Shown here piece by piece: positions 49,450-62,284 of a stretch of DNA of 64,000 nt; the stretch's first letter is position 1; every line of letters begins with the position of its first letter. The notes beneath the pieces are model-generated. The model was given only the letters and a program-made list of their open reading frames with translations, was not told the DNA's origin and searched no databases. This DNA is from Caprimulgus europaeus (taxonomy: Eukaryota; Chordata; Aves; Caprimulgiformes; Caprimulgidae): the NCBI GenBank assembly GCA_907165065.1, contig OU015539.1:14600816-14664815 (forward strand). The letters are read 5' to 3'. Both the position numbers and the translations under genes were made by a program.

Positions 49450-52400
49450 CAGGGGGTTGTGGAGAACCTGAGGGAGCCCAAGCCTGTTGGTCACATTCTG
49501 TGTGCCAGAAAAGTAGTAGCAGTGAGTTTGAGATTTTTTCCAAAGTACCAAGAAAGTGAGAACTGAATATGTCAGGGCAAGCACAAAGTCTGGGAATTTC
49601 CCCTCCTGTGGGAATGGAGGCTTTAAATGTTATCTTCCTCATCTTAAATACCTCCTCAGCAAGCCTGCCTGTAGCGGTGGGATTTGTCCACCAAGTCTGG
49701 TGGTGTCCTTGGAAAAAATCAGCTTTTGCATAATCAGCCTCAATAGGAGGGCACCTAAAGCTTGTGGGGTCAGCTTTGGTTTGTTTGTTGTCTTGTTTTG
49801 GGATTTATTTTTTCCCTTTTTTTTGGAACAACAGTGTATTTCTCCTGCCAGCAAGGAGGCAAACAAATCTTCTACCTTGGAACTGTGCACCCTGCACTTC
49901 TGTTTTTCTGCTGGCCCCCACACTTGGCTTTCTGTTGTTGTTGCTGCTGCTGCTGATCTTAATTTCTGAGACGTGCCAGGCTTAGCAGACGGATCCAAAT
50001 TTAGTTTTCTCTGCCTTTAAACAGAACAGAAGGTCTACAGAAGGCATTTTTTCGGGTGGCTATTCTGAATAGCTAATAACAAAGGTTACTGGCTGTGTGT
50101 GAGGCTTCCCAGGATCCCTGGACCCAGCCATGCTGGACACTTGGCTTTTTTTTCTGTTGTGTCTTCATTACTTGCCATGGTGATGGTCCTAGGTGACAGC
50201 AGGGAGAAGTTGGGAGCAGAAGCCTCCAGCCAGGCTTGATGTGGCACTAGAGTAACTTTTACTTCTCAAGTCTCTGGGTCACCTCATCACAGTGAGGCCT
50301 GTTTCCTTACTTAACTTACATACTGGTCTCTTGATGCATCTTCTCTTTTCTTCCTATTCCCAGTGAAGTGCAGTGAGTTTTATTCCAGCCTGGCAGAAGA
50401 AGACACTTTCTGAGTAGAAGATGGCATGAAAGGGCAGAGCAGAGATCATTTCCCTGATGCAGACTGGATTAGTGTGTACCTCTGTGGGGACTGTCGCCAG
50501 GAGGACTGTATTACATGGCTGTTAGACCGCTTTGAATTGCAGAACAATTGGAGGTAGAAGCTGGGACACTGAAAGAATTGGAGAGCTATTTCTGGCTTGT
50601 TTGGGTGGAGTTGGGAAGCCAGAGTGATGGGGCTGAAAATGAACAAGCTGGTGAGAAACTTAATGTGACATATAAGTAATTGCAAGACAAATGCCATCTT
50701 GTGTGTGTTAGTTACTTTAAAATTAGCTGGCAATTAACTACTTACTACTGGAAGTAAGTGCTACTCCTTTGTGTCTTCATGTTTAACATCTAAACTGTAA
50801 GGGAATTCACAGCTCTCCACAGGTCACTGACTGGAGGCACATTTTAGCAGGCACCTGCAAGCTTGCAGTTACTTAACTTTGCCTAAATTTTGGGGTAGTG
50901 CAGCAATGGTAAATGTGTAACTCTAGGAGTCTGCGTGTAGGTGTGTCTGCTTACTGTATTTCTTCTTAGCTTTTTAAGTAGCTAATATTTGAGTAAGCAA
51001 AAGCTGAGCAAAAGTGTTGTGTTAGTCATGGGTTGCTTTATTTAACACTCAAGCCTCCTGCACTTTTTCATCACAGGGATTTGAGCCTGACAGCCCGCTG
51101 GGTTGCGTAGGGGCTGTGCCAGATGAGTAGCACCCTGTGCTACAGCTGCCAGCTGCGTGCTGCACCCACCTTCCTCTTCTTCCAAAGTACTCCTCTGGCT
51201 CTGGACATGTCTGTGTTTGGACCTGGTCCAGGTCTTGTGACAGTTCTTTATGTGGCTTCTTGAATGCACAAGTTTAGCCAGAAAAATAATGAAATAAGCT
51301 TTGATCTTGCCTCACATGCTGCAGATCTGTGGGAGGAAGATGCTAGTAGCTACTGGAATGACTTCCAGCATTGCACATAAGTCTTAGGTGGAATGAAACT
51401 GCTATAAAATGAGCTGCTGCCACGGGAACAATGTAGTGATGATTTCAGGGTGCTGAAGAATGCTTAGTCAGGATTTGGGAGAACAGCCACCTTGACCATT
51501 ACCTCCTGTGCCTTCGTTTCTTGTTTTTACATCATCATGTTCCTGCTCATAGCCTTAGCCTCAGTGAGTGGGACATGGGAAGGAGCTGAGGATGTTTCTA
51601 GGACTCTGAGGCATTTCAGTGTGATGATAAAGAGCAGAAATTATTCCTGAACTGCCTTTTGTGAAGACTCTCACCCTTATGTTTGATAGCAGTTGCTCTG
51701 TGCTGCTTCTTATGCAGAGGCCCAGTGTCCTCCCCAGCTTCAGGCTCTTCAGTGAGGTGTGAAGGCTACAGGGCTGTTGTTCATCTCCAGTCATCTCTTG
51801 AGGGTAATTCTTTGCAGGGGTACCTGGAATGAGATTGCATAAATCTGGACTTAAATGTGTCATATTTAGGCCATTAGCTCAATCCCCAGCCTAATTCAGC
51901 AGGGACTAGAGAACCATCTTTTAGAGTCAAATACCTACTTTGCTCTTGTTTTTATCCTCAGTTTTTTAAAATTAAAATTATTCTGTAAGACCTCAGCCAT
52001 TCATTAAGCTAAGAAACCAGTCCTGATTTTCATTTCTGTGGCTGCAATTTAATTTTGCACAAGCCCTGGTGCACAGGAAGCTTATAGACACTCTGTCGTT
52101 GCCTTTCAGTGGGCTTGCCTGTACTTTGGCCATGATGCTGTTACTACTAGCAGGGACACACTCATACCTTCCTAGTGTCTAGGAATCTATTAACAGGGTG
52201 GCCTACTTCCAAATTGCACAGAGGAGCAAAAGCTCATCAGACAGTGTGAATGGTGATAATTTCAGCAAACGCTTTCTGTGCAAGGAGATTGATGTTTTAA
52301 GTGTCTCAGCAAATTGGTAATAATGATCAGCAGTTCTCTACCACTCTTCACAAAGGAACGGATCGCTGATGAAAGAAGCAATTAAGTGCAGCGACCTTCT

Positions 52401-53195
52401 GGACTGAGCTAACGAAGACTTTTCCTGATGTCCTGTAAGTTCACTATTAGACCTACAAGTCATGTTTAATGAGCTTTCTGCTTCTAGACCAGCCAGTAGT
52501 CTGCAATGAAGCTGGGGAAATGTGACCAGCATTTATGGCAAGTGCCTACCGCAGCTGTCAAACTACAGCGGACAAAGCTGTGATTTCCCTGTAGTGGAGA
52601 TGGGACAAACCAGGAGATGAGCAATAATTCTGCAGCAGCTGCTGTTCCCGTCGTGTGGTTTGCTCATCTCACAGGTAGTGACTGCAGAATGAACATCAGC
52701 CAGTTCCCTCATGCAACATATGGAAAGATTTCAGCTTGGATGTCTGTGCACATCCTGACTCTGCATTCATAGATGTGAGGAAGGAATCTAAATGGAAGGT
52801 AAAAATGAATGCAGTCTTCTGGAGAAGCTTCAGTGTAGGACTCCTTTTCCTTTGCTACAGGAGACGTTATTAGCATGGTCTGTATGTTGCAGTAGCCCCT
52901 GAACAGCTTCCCCTGCCCAGCTGCAAGGTGATTAAATTCAAAGCCCTGATCGAGTAGCAAAACCCAGGGAGCAGTTCCCAGATCCAGTGCCCTGTTTAAC
53001 AACAAAACTCGGATTCCTGATTCAGTCTCCTCCTGAGCCTGTGGGAACTTCCTGCACCCACAGTGTTCTGTCACAGGGTGATCCTACGTATGTGAAGAGC
53101 AGGGATGCTGTTAGCTTCCCTTAGTAGGCTCAAGAGAAGACAGCAAGCAAGCAGTTGTTAGCCACGCTGAGGCCACTCATCCTTTTACAGACTGC
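49450..53195. other. Gene-free stretch
   Basis: I see no recognisable exon or repeat beyond a TTG/CTG simple tract at 49,933-49,955. The 137-codon open frame at 49,556-49,969 (+) overlaps this tract and looks like chance. Confidence 0.55.
49933..49955. repeat. (TTG)n-(CTG)n compound triplet tract
   Basis: Three TTG-type units run directly into four CTG units, ending in CTGATC. It is short and interrupted only by the T-to-C unit change. Confidence 0.8.
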
Positions 53196-53199
53196 TGGT

Positions 53200-54022
53200 T
53201 TGTCCCCTTAAGTCAGGTGTTTTCCAGACTGATGACTCCCAGACTATTCAGCCATTCCTTATACAAAGCAGCACCCTGATCAATCTTGCTCTCTTTCCAT
53301 AAGCATATTCCAGCTCTAATTTATCTTGTCTGAGTTGAGAGGACCAGAACTTTATGTAGTATTCAGTGTGTGGATTAGCAGAGGATTTATAACGTTGCCT
53401 TCCCTACTCCAGCATGGGCTCCTGATGAAACTTCACTGATGACCTCCTTTCACTGCGAACTGAACACTTACTCCTGTCCTATGTTTCCTAATAACTAAAC
53501 AGTTGTTTTCTATGCAAAGACTTCCCTTTTTATCCTGCAGCTTTTAACTTTCAAGAGCTTTAGATAAAGGTCTTTGTCACAACTCTCCTTGAAATCCAGA
53601 TTGTGAGATAAATCACCTTTATCTACATGGTTGGGGTAGTATTACAGGAACTCCAAGAGGCTGGAAAGGCCGGGTTCCACCTTACAGCAGCTGTGTTGGC
53701 TCTGCAATGAGCTTGTATTTGTGTGGGTATCTGTTGTCCTTTATTATGGGCTTCACAAAGCTGGCATATACAAACAATAGTTGCATAGGTCTGTAGTTCC
53801 CCAGATCCTCCCAAAATCTCTTTTAAAGGCTTAACATTTTTCATTCAGTAATCCAGCTATCTCAACTATGAATGTTCTTAAAATTCTCCAGTGAACGCTA
53901 TCTAGTCCTGATTTGTCACTGTTCCTTTTTCCTGTTTGCACCAGAAGTCCTCCCTGTGATCACTGACATTTCAGATAGATCCTGAAAAGGCTCCACTGTA
54001 GGAACCTCCCCAGTTTCTGTTT
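53200..54022 (-). mobile_element. Old CR1/L3-type LINE ORF2 relic (about 820 bp)
   Basis: Read on the + strand, the whole stretch follows the reverse complement of an ancient amniote CR1/L3 ORF2. Landmarks in order are AAGTCAGGTGTTTTCCAGAC, TATTCCAGCTCTAATTTATC, GAGAGGACCAGAACTTTATG, TAGTATTCAGTGTGTGG and CTGTCCTATGTTTCCTAAT. They continue with AGACTTCCCTTTTTATCC, AAGAGCTTTAGATAAAGG, TTGAAATCCAGATTGTG, CACCTTTATCTACATGG, GGTCTGTAGTTCCCCAG and CTCCAGTGAACGCTATCTAG. In the family these correspond to the 'pronounced translation' blocks around CCAATTCTAATATATC, GACCAGAACTGCACACAGTA, TCTGAAAGTCCAGGTACAC, GGCCTGTAATTGCCGGG and ATACCATCTGGTCCTGG. It is highly diverged with internal gaps relative to a full element and cannot encode protein. 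It is the longest mobile element in the window. Confidence 0.75.
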
Positions 54023-54029
54023 GTTTTTC

Positions 54030-57000
54030 TCTTGCAGTTAGATCTAGTTAGGTTTTAATGGGTATGGTTTTTGTTAGTTACTTGAAATAGCTTTTAGATT
54101 AATTCCTACTGTAAAGAATATCAAGAGACTAGCTATGTTTCTTTCCCCTATTTGTCATGTTTTATTTTAACATAATTTCAATTCTCTTTAAAAGGAGAAA
54201 AAACCCCAGACAAACATCTTGCACTTGGGATGTTTTCTGTTGCTCTAGCAAGGCAAAAGGATTTTCGAATTTGGAAAATTACATTTATGTCTCTCTACAC
54301 TGACAGATCAGTGGAAAGCAATTGCTGCTGTAAACAAGAATTCCACCACATAGTTTTCTTCTATCAAGGTAAAGAATACTTTAATACAGACATGTAGTAC
54401 TTCATATGTTCGTAGAAGTCACTCCATTGATCTAAATCTAAGCATACACATTTAAAGAAGAAATAAAATGCTGCTGTTTCCACATTCAAGTCAATTCATC
54501 TAGGTATGACTTATTTCTCTTCTGTGTTTACCCAGTTCCATCTCATAAGACCATCTATCTTTTGATTATGGTGGGATTGAATTTTGTGCAGGCAAGCTCA
54601 CAGCTCACACTGGGACTGTGAGAACATCTTATGGCTTTTCACATTGATTTTTCTGTGCCATTATAATCTTATCAGCTTGTTTTCATCCTAGTCATGCAGA
54701 AATGCAAATGCTAACCTAGCTCTCTCAATTTCTAGGAATGACTGAAGCCAATGAGTTTTGAATGGAACTAAATTTCTTTCCGTTTCATCTGTTGTAACAC
54801 GGAGTCTGCAGAAAATCAGGCCATTAGCAGGCAGGTAAATGAGGTTTCAGCACACAGGGCAATTGTTTTGCCTCTATTCCGATTTCCAATCGCAGCATTT
54901 TGGTTGTGCTTTTTGCAAGTCCAAGCAGACTTTGGGATTGCTGCTGTGGGGCAGTTCAGACCAGGGACCAGCAGGCTTTTCTGAGCCATCATCTGCAGGA
55001 GTGATTGCTGATTCATGAAGAAAGGACCAAGGTGATATATCCCCAGACTAAAGCCAGCTGTCATAAGTGTGCTCCTAAATCTCACTGTCTGAAGCCTTCC
55101 ACCAGAGGCATTTACTCATCAGCCTCCCAGATCATCCTGGCTGTTCTGACATAGGATATTTAGGAGGAAACATTCAGTCCACCCTCTCTTTAACAAAAGT
55201 TCAGTAATCTCTGCAAATCATTGTGCATACAGTTTGGAATTGCAGTTTAGATGGTTCTGAAATGAGCTCTTGAAAATGCTGTTAGGTGAGGATATGGGCA
55301 AGAATGAATCACTTCTGACCCTTTTAACTCCTCTGGGATGGTTAAAATGGCAGTTGGTGTCATTTCTTACACCATCTAGCATTTTACTGAGCTGTATCTT
55401 CTGGACCTTGATGGATAAGCTCTAGAAAATCTTGCTGCTGCAGTTTTAGCAGGTACTCCCTGCTCCTGTTTCTTTGCTGAGGGTACTGGACCCGTGACAG
55501 AAGCAGCAGAAGGAAGCATGCATTGGTAGCTGCAGAAGAAATCCAGCATCTCAGCCTAAAAACATTTCTTAAGCTGCCCCAAAGAAATTCTTCAAAGCCA
55601 AGGCACGGTTAGTGCCCTGGTTTAAGAAAGGGCACAGATCTCGTGTTAATGTGACATTCTCAAATATCCCATTGTAAAGCTTGGTCGATTTTTCTTACGC
55701 TGGCTTTTTGTTTTGTTTTGTTTTGACAAGACTGGAGAAAAGCCAAGGTGATACCTGCCAGCGCTTTCCCTCCCTCGGGTGTCTGGGGCACGAGGCACGG
55801 AGGCTTCGCTTACAGTCCACGGTACAGTGCCATGTGATTTGAACAGATCAGGAACCAGCCTCACGCTCTTGTCTTGGATGAGTGCCTTGCTAAGTCGCTG
55901 CTTTTCTTTTCCTATCATGTTAGACCTGGGGTAGCTGATATTTTCCTTTAGACCCGATTCTGGGAACTAGGGGATTGCCCAGAAATGCAACCAGTGCTGA
56001 AACATCTTTAATGTCGCATCTCCCACTTGAAAAACAGGAAGGAAATAAAAGAACAGAAAAATTATTATATTTTAAAATCTTGTGGGCTTTTTTTAGTTAG
56101 CCTCATGAGTTTTCTAGTTTGACTCATGAGTACATAGTGCTGTGTCTTGGCAGTTCTGTGAGCATGCAGGAGTCTTTTGGCAATCACGAGGAGTCATGCT
56201 GAAGGACAAATACAGCCTCATAATTATTCTAGTCTTTCTGTAAGGAAAATGCCTTAGTGTTTGGAACTGCATAGTTTCTAAGCTTCTGTGGTGTTCCCCC
56301 TCTTGTCTTGTGACATCTCCAGCAGGAACACAGAAAACAAAGTTAGCCAAGCAGCTACATATTCTGGGCAGACTGCTCTTGCTTAGTGCTGTGGTGCTGT
56401 GCAACAGGATGTTGTTTCTGTTCTCGTGTTGCTACCTGGTCTGCTTGCAGAAGGTGATGGCATTTATTTCAAAAGCACTGTTGACACGTGTCCTTTGTTC
56501 TCAGCGTGTTGGTCACGCTTCAAGGTAGGAGAGACTTTTCTCTAGGAAGAAATTCTACAGGAAACAGGAGCTGTGTTTTAGCATAGAAGCTCCACACAAT
56601 CTTGGTCGTCTGGAATAGGACACTTTGGCGTTGACTTTTGAAATAGGGGCACCATCCTGCAAGCTCTTGTTGCTTCACAATTAGAGTCGTGGCCAGGGAC
56701 CTTAACAAAGAGCTGTCAAACCTGGGCTTGCTGAGAAGTGGGACAGGGTTTCCTGACACAGAGCAGCTCTCCTGCAGACTTCCCACACACCCCGCACCCC
56801 AGGGTGTGGAGCTCCATTTCTTGGCTTGGTCTTGACAAACATTCTTTCTTCTGTGGGTCTTACCCAGAGCCTGTCCCTGTGAAGGGGAAGCCAGTAGCAA
56901 CACCTGTAATCTGTGCTGCTTGTTGATCCAGGGGTGGAGCGTGGTTTCAGGGCTCCATATTAAGAATGTGTTGTGGTGTAATGAACCAGGCATCATCTCA

Positions 57001-57720
57001 CCTCTTAAATCAGACGGCTCAGGAAAAACTGTCTCACTGCTGTCTCTTCAGGACAATGTTGGCAGACGAGCTGGACACTCTCTGGCTTTTGCAGACTATG
57101 ACAGCAGCACAAATCATGACCTAGAGGACAGTAATTGTAGCCTAATTATTCCCTTATTGCTTCTGTCAGCAGCATTTTTTATGTCGCAGACATGGCTTTT
57201 GTCTGACACCCATGCTCTCCTATTCTGCTGATTATCCTCCAGTCACATCTTTTCTTTCTACATCTCCTGTTGTGTTATTTTTCTGGCCAGAAGCCCCTTT
57301 CACATGCCAGCGTGGAGTTTAGCTCTCAGAATACGTATGTTAAAAAAAACTCCATGCAAAGACCAGCTTTGCTTTTATAACAGATATCTGTTTGTCAATC
57401 CAGACACGAAACAGGTAATGACTTGGGACCTTGCCAGTAAGCCCCATTCCTCTGCCCTGAATAATGAGATAATGTGTTGCAAATTAACTCGTTGTCTTAC
57501 ACTGGCAGATCCCAGGAGAAGAATCTTCAGATGTGTTTGTTGAGTTTGTAAAACACTGGTAATCTAGATCTCTCTGTCCCTCTCCTCACAGAGACACCCA
57601 TGTTGAGTCGTGGGCTTAGGTCTTCTTGCTGAATTAAATTCAGTAACCAGGAGTAGGAAAGGAGAAGAATTAAGAGCTGGGAGAAGATTTTTCTGGCTGT
57701 GATTTGAGAAGGGATAATGG
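54030..57720. other. Gene-free stretch
   Basis: I recognise no exon. It contains a TTTTG tract (55,705-55,725). A 158-codon minus-strand open frame at 56,520-56,996 has no known domain. Confidence 0.55.
55705..55725. repeat. (TTTTG)4 tract
   Basis: Four tandem TTTTG units follow GGC, the first with one extra T. This could be a simple repeat or a CAAAA-type tail on the minus strand. No minus-strand element body is recognisable next to it. Confidence 0.85.
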
Positions 57721-57727
57721 AGCAGAT

Positions 57728-57865
57728 ACTTTGGGCCAGGTACAGCAGACTATTTACATTCTTAATTCTGCAATAAATGGGAAAGCCAATAACTACAGAC
57801 CCATTCTAATGAAATCAATGGTAAAATAAGAATGTAAATAGCTGGTTGAATATGGTCCCTGCTGT
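57728..57865. repeat. Palindromic hairpin element (amniote MITE-like)
   Basis: CTATTTACATTCTTA (57,750-57,764) and its exact reverse complement TAAGAATGTAAATAG (57,827-57,841) face each other across a 62-base loop. The symmetry extends imperfectly outward: GGGCCAGGTACAGCAGA on the left against CTGGTTGAATATGGTCCC on the right. The loop contains AATGAAATCAATGG, the core word of a palindromic repeat common in turtles, crocodilians and birds. That family has GGGACCATATTC-type ends. I infer a decayed non-autonomous DNA element. A transcript from here could fold into a long hairpin. Confidence 0.6.
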
Positions 57866-57869
57866 GGTT

Positions 57870-60800
57870 TATGAGGAAAACAGATGAAAAACTTCTCCCA
57901 TCAAAGCATGTCCTTGCTGTAGTAACAAAAATGAATGAAGATTTGGAAAAGAACCAAGCAAATCAGAAGCAAAGAATTAGTTTATCTTCTCTCTTAAACA
58001 AAAGCAAGCAGGAGAAAAATGTCTCTGGGTACAGGAAATCTCTGTGCTAAGTTTCAGGGAAGAATGTTGTTTGCACCAGGTAAAAACATGTTCCACATTC
58101 CAAAAAATGAGTCCTTAGCGTGGAAATGCTGATCCAGTTCTAAATACTGTTTTATAAATAACACATTAATAAAAAGAACAAAACCAAATCTCTTAAACCA
58201 GTCCCAGTGGTCGGCATTAGATGAACTACAGCTGTCAGAAGCAGAGATATTAAATCTTTAATGACTTACACAAAGAGGAGACCTCCAAAGATGTGCAGCT
58301 CTCTGAGATTCTGAGCCAGTATTACGAAATATTAATTTGAATTTGACCACCAAAGCATTTTGTTCTAAATAGTTGTAACCAGGATAATACTAAAATATAT
58401 GGTTTTTGTGTAAATAGGTTGTCTCAAAATTTATGCTGATGTGATCTTAGATGAGACAAACATCTTTTTGTGAACAGTGAAATACAGTGTGAGCTATGGG
58501 GGAGAAGATGAATTTCAGCCAAAGATAAATATAAACGTGCATTTTGAGCTTTAGCAGGAGATATTTCTGGTGGCAGCCTAATAGGCAGCTGTCTCCTGGT
58601 GGTTGCAGCATCGCTTTGGCTTCTGCCGAACGGGCAAAGATGACGCGCTTTAAATTTTTTGGCCAGTTTGAGAGTCCTGCTGCTTTGAGTGTCTGTGCAT
58701 TGGTTGGGCAGTGCATGCATATATTCCTGCTCCTTTTGAGGGCACTCTTCATAAGGTGTCCTGCACTGAGACTACCCCTGTCTTTGCAGAATGAGAGCAT
58801 AAATAATTTGCAGATTAAGAGATTGAGATGCTATACAGTGCTACAGATGTGGCGTTGTATAAAGTACTGCTAACTGACGTGGCCGTTGCAAAAGCAGCTA
58901 CTCAAATGCATTTACTGTGCACCCTCCTCCTGAATTAATGGGCAAAACCTGTCAGAAAATAACTGCAGGGAGTCAGCAAATCAGGTTTTCCATTGTCAGT
59001 TCTGCTCACCTGGAATGTAAACCACCCCTTGGAATGTGTGTAGGTAGATCAGGTGACTGAATTGAGCCAAGTTCTTCTGGAACGAGAAGTTCAGTAGCAG
59101 ATGTAAGAGACAGACCAAACTACAGTTGAAAATTACTTGATGTATCTCCTGTAAGCTTCTTTAAGGTGCTTAAAACTGCTCAGCTGGTGTCGATGGAGGG
59201 CAGTCCTGTAGGAGCCAGGCGTTTTGAGCCACCCTGAATGATGTGGCTCATTAAAGCTGATAGTCACAGGTCCTGAGGAGTCATACTCATAGCTGCCTTG
59301 AAAACAAACGAGTGCTGTGGGACTAGATACCTTAACACACTACATACATGCTAGTATCTCTCTTCATGTCCTCTTCTGTGTATGTACATACCTCTATGGA
59401 TTTACATGTTTGTATATGAGAAAATGGAAGAGATGCAATATATACTGCAATTAGCTTATTTCATATTTGCATGTCTTTGAAAGAGCTGTGTGTCAAAGGG
59501 GGCAGGAAGAGCACTGCCTTGGAGCTAGGAGAATGCACACTTAGTTATTAGATGTAAAACATTTCAGGCTAGTAAAAATTGTCAAGTATAATTTTAATAC
59601 CTCTGGGAAGATCACTGGTTTGACTGTCCTCTCATTATGTGCCCTGGGAATAGACTTCGTGAGATTGCTGCTGTGTTCTCTTATTAGTTTGTTTTCTGTT
59701 GCAGCAAAGCTGATGGGCTTACAGCATTAGACTTTTTTTTTGCAGGAGATGGTGAATGAACATGTAGAAAACAACAATCCCAGTAATACTGCTGGTTCAT
59801 TGCTGCTAGCAAGTGGAGAGCTGGTCCTGATGCAGGACCAAAATGAAGTTGCTTTCAATTTGGCATGAGTCACGTGAAACAAATATTCTGCTATTCTGAG
59901 TGAATGACTCCTTCCTCTTGCACTTCATCCAAACCAAATCAAAAAGCCACATCATCAACTGGAAAGAAAATGCTTGCAGTCACAAAGCAAGTGGGGCACC
60001 AAAAGGGGTTTATTTAATCATTTCCATGTGTTGCTGATAGGAAACACAAAAAGCAAGTCATCTGCAGTAGCAGGCATTTTTAAGACTTCCACAAGCCGAG
60101 GTTTTTAATGCTTGTGTGAGTATGACTGCACAGTAATTGGTGTCATAACTTTCCTGGTGACTGTCCTGCAGAGAAATTACACTCTACCTGAGAGATGCAG
60201 TCAGAGCTCTTGCCACAGGGAGTTTCATGTCATAGACTGGACCCCATAGAACACAGGCAGCAGAAACAGGACAGAAAGCAGAAAATATCATCAGGAGACT
60301 TGGGGGGTGACAGTAGGGAGGGAACAATCACATCTTGCAGCCAAATATATCAGTGTCAGACTGCTGAAGATAACTGGTTCATAAAATCAATCAGTTGTGA
60401 TGGAAATGTGGAAATCCTGGACTGAAACTTGGATTTGAAGTGCAGTAGGAGTTTTGAACATACTACAACTATTTTAAAACATAATACCACACACTGCTGC
60501 TGATGCCTGGTGTTGCAGATTTCCCTCTTGTCTTTGTCAGTTCACAGACTGATTTTTCCCGGCTGTGTGGCAGCAAAACCACTCCTCGTCACCAGGTTGG
60601 TTGATACTGGGTTTTTGTTAGCAAATTAACATCGCTTGCACTGGTCTGGGCAGAGGTTTTCTTGGTCATTTGAAACACAAAGGCAATCTAATGTTTTCCT
60701 CTGCTTGGTAAATCTCTTTAGGCCTGGCTTAAGGTACCAAAGGGTACAAGACCTGGGATCTCATTTATCTTACAAAGTACCTAGGCAGTACCTACTTATG

Positions 60801-62195
60801 AAATTAGTCTGTGTAGTCAGCCAGCTTGTGTTCTGGACTGAGCTTCTTGGTTAGGTGTCACTGTGTGCTGCTGCCCCAGAACACTGGTTTGAAAGCCAGA
60901 GGAGCCCAGAGAAGCTTTTCTTGGATGGTCCTGTCCAAACTGGCATTGCTGGGTGTTAGTCACAGCCCCTGGATACATATTGCTCTTTAATTTTTAGGGC
61001 TCTTTCTGCTTTACAACAATCATAACTGCTTACAAGGCGGGAAAGAAAGCCCAACCACATTATGAAGAAGTAGATTAACTTTCATTTCAGCTGCCCTTTT
61101 CCTCTCAGTACTTTCCATCGTTGCCAGGATCCTCTGTCTCAGGCAGCACATTGAAAACAAAAGCCTAAACTTTTCCTTGTTCCCGTCGTGTGCGAGCCAT
61201 GGTGCATGAACAAGCAGTACCTTCTGCAGTGATTTCTCACATCTGACAGCACGCAGCCACTGTTGGTTTGGCTCAGTCATCCCAGGGAGGCAAGGCCAGG
61301 AATGGCAGCTTGTTTGCTGAGATGCCAGCCGTCCCAGGTGAGAGCTCTCCCTGTGCCTGTACGTTCAGAGCTGTTGGTGCGCTTGGGGAATGCCTGCTAG
61401 TTTGGGGTGGTTTTGAATAAATACCTACCTAACAGCTATTTATGAAAAAATGCTACTTTGCATAATTTTTGCATATTTTTTAATCTCCCATTCATTTTAA
61501 AGGCCAGCTTTCATAATGTACATTAAAGTTATAGTTCATGTTTGCCATAGTCTGTTAAAATTGCAGAAAATAACCCTGTGCTTCACTGTAAGAGGTGGTT
61601 CTTTCTCGTCAGTCATGGTGTCTTCTGAAACTGGAGGAGTTCCTCTCATGAAGGTGGGTTCTGATTTGCTTGTCTTAAAAATAGTGTAGTGCAGAGCGTG
61701 GTTTTGCTTTTGCAGCTTCCTCTCCGTGTAGTTCCAAGCTGATGAGATTCTTGTTTACAAAACTGAGAGCTGGAAGATCTGGCTGTTATCAAAATGCCAG
61801 TGCTATAATTGGGAGCATATACTAAAAGAGTTGAAAAATGTAAGAAGGCCTTTTGCATGATTAAGTCCATTTCCTTACAAGATAGGACAGTTTCTAATAA
61901 AAGTTTTTCTCCAGCATTAAAGTGACTCAGTGATTAGAACCAAAAAGCTCCTCTTTCAGCTTTCCCATGCTTACTCACACAAATAATTTCTGAATTGGAG
62001 AAAACATGATTCAATAAGTGTTTGATCGTCTTGGGATTTTTGAAGTGACCAAATGATGCTTTTCCCCATTTTTGTGTTATAAATTGGAGTAACGCTGAAA
62101 ACTCATCTGCAAAAGTTTGCATGGCCTTGAGCAAGGACAAGCACCTGGAACTATCTGTAGAAAGTTGCTGTAGAGATGCGAGTTTTAATTGAGAG
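57870..62195. other. Gene-free stretch
   Basis: I defend no exon. A possible MIR head lies at about 59,505-59,545 (GGAAGAGCACTGCCTTGGAG, then CTAGGAGA), too short to call firmly. AT-rich, low-CpG sequence at 61,420-61,560 has several homeodomain-type TAAT/ATTTGCAT-like words. Confidence 0.5.
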
Positions 62196-62200
62196 CTACC

Positions 62201-62284
62201 TCCCCAGTAGCGCAGCAGCGTTCTTGCTCTGCACACACTGGCAACGCTGTTCCAGATGGCAGAGGTTTGAATCCTTCATGGTCT
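62201..62284 (+). repeat. tRNA-like A-box/B-box segment, possible SINE head
   Basis: TAGCGCAGCAGCG (62,208-62,220) resembles the RNA polymerase III A box. AGGTTTGAATCCT (62,262-62,274) is close to the B box (GGTTCRANTCC), and the spacing fits a tRNA-derived promoter. The flanking bases that would form the acceptor stem are not complementary, so this is not a functional tRNA gene. It may be the decayed head of a tRNA-derived SINE, or chance. Confidence 0.25.

Noticed and set aside
56520-56996. 158-codon minus-strand open frame
   Set aside because: No domain recognised. Frames of this length are expected by chance in 64 kb of this composition.
59490-59545. MIR head-like segment (GAGCACTGCCTTGGAGCTAG)
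   Set aside because: Resembles the MIR head over about 30 bases, but no core follows, so it is not reported as a feature.
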